From contig JAWZYU010000127.1 of assembly GCA_038380435.1 (NCBI GenBank), positions 81,001 to 145,000 of the forward strand: a stretch of 64,000 bases of DNA, read 5' to 3'. The DNA comes from Ryuthela nishihirai (Eukaryota; Arthropoda; Arachnida; Araneae; Heptathelidae). This document shows, piece by piece, positions 59,015-64,000 of the stretch (position 1 is the first letter of the stretch; each line of letters starts with the position of its first letter). The notes beneath the pieces were generated by a model that saw nothing but the letters and a program-made list of their open reading frames with translations, searched no databases and was not told where the DNA came from. The translations under genes were made by a program, and so were the position numbers.

Positions 59015-59790
59015 ATTCTTAAAAAATGCATTTAATGGAAAAACGCAAATTATAGACCCCAGTGAAATCTTTTTAAATATCGTTTTTTAGACTATATTGT
59101 TCTAGTATTTTAAGTAGTTGCGGTAGGTGGAATATTTGCGAATCTTCCACGTTATGTAAGAAAACGTAACTTGGAAGGTTTATAACTTGTAAAATATGCA
59201 TTTAATGGAAAAATGTGACTGAAGATAAATTAAAGATCAGAATGAAATCTTTTTAATTTATCATTTTTGAACGATATTCGTTTAGTATTTAAAAAGCTGC
59301 AGAAACTGAAATATTTAACAATAATATTCCGTAGTATGGCAGAGAGAAAGTGGAAACTGTATATATAACTTCTAAAACATGCACTTAATGGAAAAATGTG
59401 ACTGGAGGTCAATTAAAATCTATATAAATATCGTTATTTAACAGTGTAGTTTTAGTATTTGAATAGTTGCGGAAGGTGGAATATTGAACTATAATCTTTC
59501 ATTTTATGCCGGTGAGAACGTAAGTTGGAAGATGTATAATTTATAAAACATAGATATATTTGAAAAATATGACTGAAAATAAATTTAAGATCATAATGAA
59601 ATGTGTTTAAATATGGAATTTTCAAAATATATTTTTTTTAGTATTGAAATATTTGCGGAAGCTGGAATATTTAACAATAATCTTCCGTGTTGTGCAACTT
59701 GTGAGCTTGAAGCGTAAATTAAGCGTAAGTTCGAACCTCTATAACTTCTAAAATATGCATTTAATGGAAGAATGTGACGAGCTTTCAGCT
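59015..59790 (+). repeat. Diverged satellite, four to five monomers of about 170-200 bp
   Basis: Recurring blocks ATGCATTTAATGGAAAAA, GTGACTGAAGATAAATTAAA and TTTAGTATT...GTTGCGGAAG(G/C)TGGAATATT repeat with starts near 59,028, 59,197, 59,384, 59,555 and 59,757. Monomers differ a lot from one another, so the array is old. Single relatives lie inside the foldback elements. Confidence 0.7.
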
Positions 59791-60930
59791 TTAGAAAAGT
59801 TTGGTAAAATAATGATATTATTTAATTGATTCTATTCAAGGCAGCACGTTTTTTAATTGCTACGTTACAAAATTTAAATTTGTGTTACGTAATTAAGTTT
59901 ATTTAAAATGTCGTTTTCTACATTTATTTTGCAAGAATTTACATTTTGAAATTTTTCGTCGGGAGATTTTATTTAGAGAAGTTACGCCAAATGAGGAACG
60001 GAAAACTCCCTCGACCTGAAAAAAATAGCGAGGTATATAACGTGATATGTTTTTGTAATGGAATGTAACATTTTTCTCCCGTTTTGGTAGGTGTTTAAAA
60101 TATGAAGCCTTAGTTTATTCTTCAGTAGCAGGGAATATAAAGAAGTTGAATAGTTTGTTGTCCTTATTAAACCCTTACTACATTGGATATCATAGTAAAC
60201 TCCATTTTATGAAAAAGATGCTGCAAAGGTTGCATTTAGAATGTTATTTGCGGACTAATCTGAAGTGGGGTTAAATAACTGTGTTTAAAAAGAAAAGTGA
60301 TTGCATAAGTAAAAAATTATATACGTTGCATAACAAAATCGTTTTTTTTTTTTGGAATAATTAGATATAGTATGCTAGTCGAATGAAAGGGGGTTCAGTG
60401 ACATTTAAATGCTGAATGGGAATCTTTTAGTACGTCAAACGAATGCGATTGTATTGAATTGTACTGGGATTAAATTTTCGGACATATTGGAACTGAGATG
60501 CAGTGCGCAGCTTTCTGAGTAGGCAGAACACGTGTACCGTCGTTCTCCGAGGCTACACTAGCGGCCTATGCTAAGAGGATAGAAAGGGAATGGAATTATA
60601 ACGGATATTACACTGCTAAGAACAAACCACAGTCTCGAACAGCACACTGAAACGCACAGATTCTTGTAGTATATTATGAAATGGTTGGCAACACGATCGG
60701 ACTGAGGGAAAGCAAAAATAAGTATTGGTGGGTGGTTATTAAGCAGTGGAAATGCATTCCTGTTTGCGTAATCGTCTTTATTTCTAGACTTGTTTTATTA
60801 AATTTTCACGCAGAACTGTATGCTCGAAGTTCATCAGTAGGCAATCGTGCTAAGCACTCGGCAACGGACGGCGGGAAATAACGTTACTTATCGCGTTTCA
60901 AAGTGCAAGTCAAAAAGGAGTGGTGACAAA
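59791..60930. other. AT-rich sequence unique in the window
   Basis: No repeat partner, ORF of note or RNA gene was found. Confidence 0.4.
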
Positions 60931-61004
60931 GACAAATGGCGGCATGAGAAATAAGTGAACTCCTAAAATTAGTGCTGCCTGTGAATACGGGTTTAATAAT
61001 AAAG

Positions 61005-62319
61005 TAGCAAAAACACGGAGATGACATCAGGAGTACTGTTTCGTTGTGTTGGCAGTAGATTTTGCATAATATATTACAGGCGCGTTGAAGTTTTAAAAAT
61101 GCTTTTCTTAATCGTAACAATGTTCCTATTTAAGGTATATTTTTATATTATGTTTCGATCATCTCTGATACGTAAAATGCATTTTTATTTTTCTACAGAG
61201 AAGAAAAATGGTTATAATAAAGTTTCGGAGAAGTATAGACGAAACATTGTGAAGCCGTAGTAAATGTTGGAAGTTGCATACTTTGAGTTTCGCATTGCAA
61301 GCTTTTTTGAGTTGTTCCACTGGTTTTTTTTTTTCTCATCCTCGTACGATACATGGAGGAAGTAAGGATTCTTTTGTTTTATATATTTTGGGTGAGATTT
61401 TAGTGTTGTACTGCGATGTGGAAGGGCTTTACGTACGTTTACCAACCGTTAAAGCTTTGGAAATTCCGGTTTCTGAAAAGTCATTTTCGGCAAAAAATTT
61501 GGTTTTTGCGAGTAATCCTCAAGATTAATATTATTCTTTTGGCCCAGAAAGGAAAATTAACACTTATGTGCACGTGTATCGTGGTGTAATAAGATAGAAA
61601 AGTAGGAATGGGTTGGCATCGCACCTAAAGGGTTTTAGCCGAACGTTTGCAGTGTTTAAAATAAATATTTCGTTCTAGAGTGAATGGTGGGGTAAAACTT
61701 ATTTATTGAGAGATGAAATAAACAGTTGCCATTATCTTTCTATAAATAGGAATTGACTACGAAATATTTGTGTTGACACGAAATAGGATTCCCATTAATT
61801 GTAGCTATGGAAATGAACTACGTTATTTGCGTTTTTAGGGTTAAGAACGATAGGATAATTACACTAATTATTTTATGAAGAGTAAAACTGAAATCTAAAC
61901 GTGATTTGAAGTTTCATGTCAACTTTGCGTTTAATATTTTGTTTTTTGCGTGTTAAATATTCCAGCGTTCGTGATTTATATATTACGGCAACCAACGTTT
62001 TTATATTCGATATTACACGTAGGTCGTACAGGTGTGAGAGATATCTAATGAAATGATATCGAATAAGATATTTTGCTACTCAGGTATTATGCCAATGTCA
62101 CCTTTTATTTCGTCCATCAGACAGGTATTGTGAGTGACCTCAGGAGAAAATATGTTTGGAAAATGTATTGAACTGAATAATAAAGTGTGATTTCACAACA
62201 TAGTTTTGTTGTATGGCTTTCAGGAGACACTGAAAATGCTTTTCCTCTTCACATTATAGAAATTATGCTGGGAAGTAACCGAAACCGCGTTGCTGACGTC
62301 ACCTGTGTGTTTTCTCCAA
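61005..62319 (-). mobile_element. CRE-TIR element, long copy, inverted
   Basis: Ends AGTAGCAAAAACACGGAGAT (left CRE mutated to TGACATCA) and TGACGTCACCTGTGTGTTTT. The interior matches the 5,611 copy in reverse, with a deletion near 61,858. Its left flank (60,940-61,004) is the usual shared flank, although the rest of the surroundings are unique. Confidence 0.7.
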
Positions 62320-62905
62320 TTTATTAAGATATATTTCAGTTTGCTTATTTATGGAAATACACTTTTTTATTTTAACGAGTCTAGGCAGGGAAAGTTTTCG
62401 TTATGCGATTATTATTCAAGCTCTTTAAATAATATTCAGAGTTATATTTTCGTTAAATGCATAGTTCCTAAGTTAATATCGTTGAATATTCCAGTTTCGA
62501 TGAGTCTTGTAATAGTCAATTTCTGCATTGTATCTGCTTATTTAATAAGTTTTAGGACTTGAAACGTCGATTGTCATAAACATGAAAATTCGGTAGGATA
62601 GATTTCGGTAGAGGAAATGACGTATGTTTTGGAGAAATTTATAGTAAACCTCGATTTCATCATTTTACATTAAAAAAGAGTGAAATTCTTCCTGCCGTAG
62701 GTCCTGACCTAGTTAGTATATTATCTATTTCGAGAAAAAATTTGACAGGTTCATTCTTATTGAACGCATTTCACGGTCGTTGTTAGGACAGTTATAATAC
62801 GTTACATGCGACTCGTTTTTCTTCCTATCTCAATGCTTGCAATGGTACTTATAGTTTTGTGTGTCTGCCGCTCGCCGTAATGATTATCCTTCTCGTCAGG
62901 AACTA
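62320..62905. other. AT-rich unique sequence
   Basis: Nothing recognised. The first 60 bp resemble the DNA after the 26,922 element end (TTTGCTTATTTATGG), the remainder is unique. Confidence 0.4.
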
Positions 62906-62908
62906 GAT

Positions 62909-62960
62909 AAGTGGTTCCCAAAGTTATTTGTCCTACCGCCCCCTTTTCCGGAAAAAAATA
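62909..62960 (+). mobile_element. hAT-like terminus scrap
   Basis: AAGTGGTTCCCAAAGTTATT and CTACCGCCCCCTTTTCCGG resemble the ends of many hAT elements (CAGTGGTTCCCAAA...CGCCCCC). Different from the CAGTGGTTCTCAAAACC family at 16,681. No transposase or second end seen; the 80-codon frame starting here has no family resemblance. Confidence 0.4.
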
Positions 62961-63730
62961 CCTGGTAAACTACGTTCTTGAAGTGAAGAAAGAGAAAGGT
63001 GCAGTTAGAAATGTGTGTTCTTTAATGTCCTACAATATAGTAAAGAAAGATGTTGTTGTAAATAAGACACCTTGCTCGAAGCTTCAAATTATAAAATTAT
63101 TTATTAAAATCAACCCTAGTAACAATCGCATTGCACACAGAAAATTAAGATAAAGATGGATAAATTTATGTGTTTATTTGGAAAATAATGTAGTCACTAC
63201 GAATAACTCTTACGTTACACAATAGATGAAATATGTAGGAATATTAACTAATGTTGAAGTCTATTTCTACAGGTAATGTGTGTATTTATTAAGGATGTAA
63301 TTTTATTCTTATTAGAAAGTGGAGCTGTTTTCTATTAATAAACTTTTAACAACCAGATGACAGCAATTTCTGCATGCTAGAAAGCTGAACAGATGGATGG
63401 GCGATTTTCGATAAGTACTGTAGAAATTTGGCATTAAAGTCATGCAAACAGTAGGCAAGGATGCATGGCACATTTTAGCATGCATGCATGCATTCTGATA
63501 AGTGAATGGGCTCTTTAAGGGTTGCACAATTTAAATTCGACCAGGATGACATCAAATACAAACCCATTAACTTTTTTTTTTCACTTGGCAATTAAACAAT
63601 AAAAAGTTTTCTAGTCTGTTATCAGTACATATGTCTCCATTTATTCTCAACTGTAACAAACTAGAAATTTTCTAGTCTGTTAAAAGCTCTTCAGTAATAA
63701 ATTATCACATATATTCAAGTGTCCTGTAGA
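62961..63730. other. AT-rich unique sequence
   Basis: Only a short GCATGCATGCATGC run at about 63,480 stands out. No gene supported. Confidence 0.4.
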
Positions 63731-63733
63731 CAA

Positions 63734-63870
63734 GGAACACTTGAAATAATGAGTTCAAAAAAATTGGAATTTAAACCCAGGTCTACCAGAAGCATGCCGG
63801 GTATCTTAACCACTAGACCACCTGTGATCTAGTGATTAAGATGCCTGGCATATCATTATTTCAAGTGTTA
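63734..63870. repeat. Small palindrome carrying a tRNA-Glu-like sequence
   Basis: GAACACTTGAAATAATGA (63,735) pairs with TCATTATTTCAAGTGTT (63,853). ATGCCGGGTATCTTAACC (63,794) pairs with a near-inverse copy at 63,825-63,851. On the minus strand the left arm reads as a tRNA: A box TGGTCTAGTGGTTAAGA, B box GGTTTAAATTCC (canonical GGTTCGANTCC), then a T-run. The right arm repeats only the first third of it. A decayed tRNA-Glu-derived SINE turned into an inverted repeat is the best reading. Confidence 0.55.
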
Positions 63871-64000
63871 AGAGCTGCATTATATTTTTTGAAGCATATG
63901 TTTTTTTATTAACATTAATTTCCTTTATTAATAGTTTTATGCACCAAAAGAGGCATCAGAAGCCTAATATTGTCAGAGCTGTCCAAGATGTTGGATCATT

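Noticed and set aside
61005..62319. Transposase inside the longest CRE-TIR copies
   Set aside because: Only frames under about 105 codons are present, differing among copies, with no recognisable catalytic motif.

Overview
The window looks like a stretch of nuclear DNA from an animal, most likely an arthropod. Overall base composition is AT-rich. I see no complete cellular protein-coding gene. The arthropod call rests on three things. A U2 snRNA-derived fragment carries insect-type bases (three As before GTGTAG, and CAGCT after the branch-site recognition region). 5S rRNA-derived copies end with an arthropod-like CGCGTGC. A deeply conserved metazoan SINE core (the Nin-DC type, recognised from memory) is abundant. 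Species cannot be named from the sequence.

Layout. Bases 1-3,450 differ from the rest: they are richer in GC, not repeated elsewhere in the window, and hold four items of interest. The first is an open reading frame running off the left edge on the minus strand (686 to 1), with two Cys2His2-like zinc fingers, probably the 5' end of a zinc-finger-bearing (R2-like) non-LTR retrotransposon. The second is its leader, with duplicated CTCF-like and ETS-like sites. The third is an old direct repeat. The fourth is a chimeric U2 snRNA-derived sequence at 2,895-3,151.

From about 4,140 to 62,320 the window is a mosaic of a few modules repeated in direct and inverted order. The modules are: (1) a tRNA-derived SINE of about 380 bp with a Nin-DC-like core; (2) a second tRNA-derived SINE ending in GCTTGAGGGGGTA; (3) a transposase-less element of up to 1.4 kb with terminal inverted repeats that contain a perfect CRE palindrome (TGACGTCA); (4) a long foldback element of about 3.4 kb; (5) decayed non-LTR retrotransposon copies with an AP-type endonuclease and reverse transcriptase; (6) 5S rRNA-derived copies with a shared 3' flank; (7) a roughly 1.2-kb module with CCAAT, E-box and X-box-like motifs.

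Large-scale arrangement. An inverted duplication has arms at about 10,135-15,020 and 25,590-30,460. A second inverted pair, overlapping the first, lies at about 6,460-10,080 and 17,360-20,290. A direct copy of 6,720-8,110 lies at 15,030-16,450. A tandem segmental duplication with a period of about 13.6 kb runs 28,340-41,985 then 41,985-54,960, and a third, truncated copy of its first part lies at 56,790-58,020. Inside these blocks the SINE tails themselves form short tandem arrays, and a separate diverged satellite lies at 59,015-59,790.

From 62,320 to the right edge the sequence is again unique in this window. It is AT-rich and carries a hAT-like terminus and a small palindrome built from a tRNA-Glu-like sequence. 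The window is best read as a nest of segmental duplications seeded by transposable elements. Nothing in it indicates an operon or a working protein pathway.
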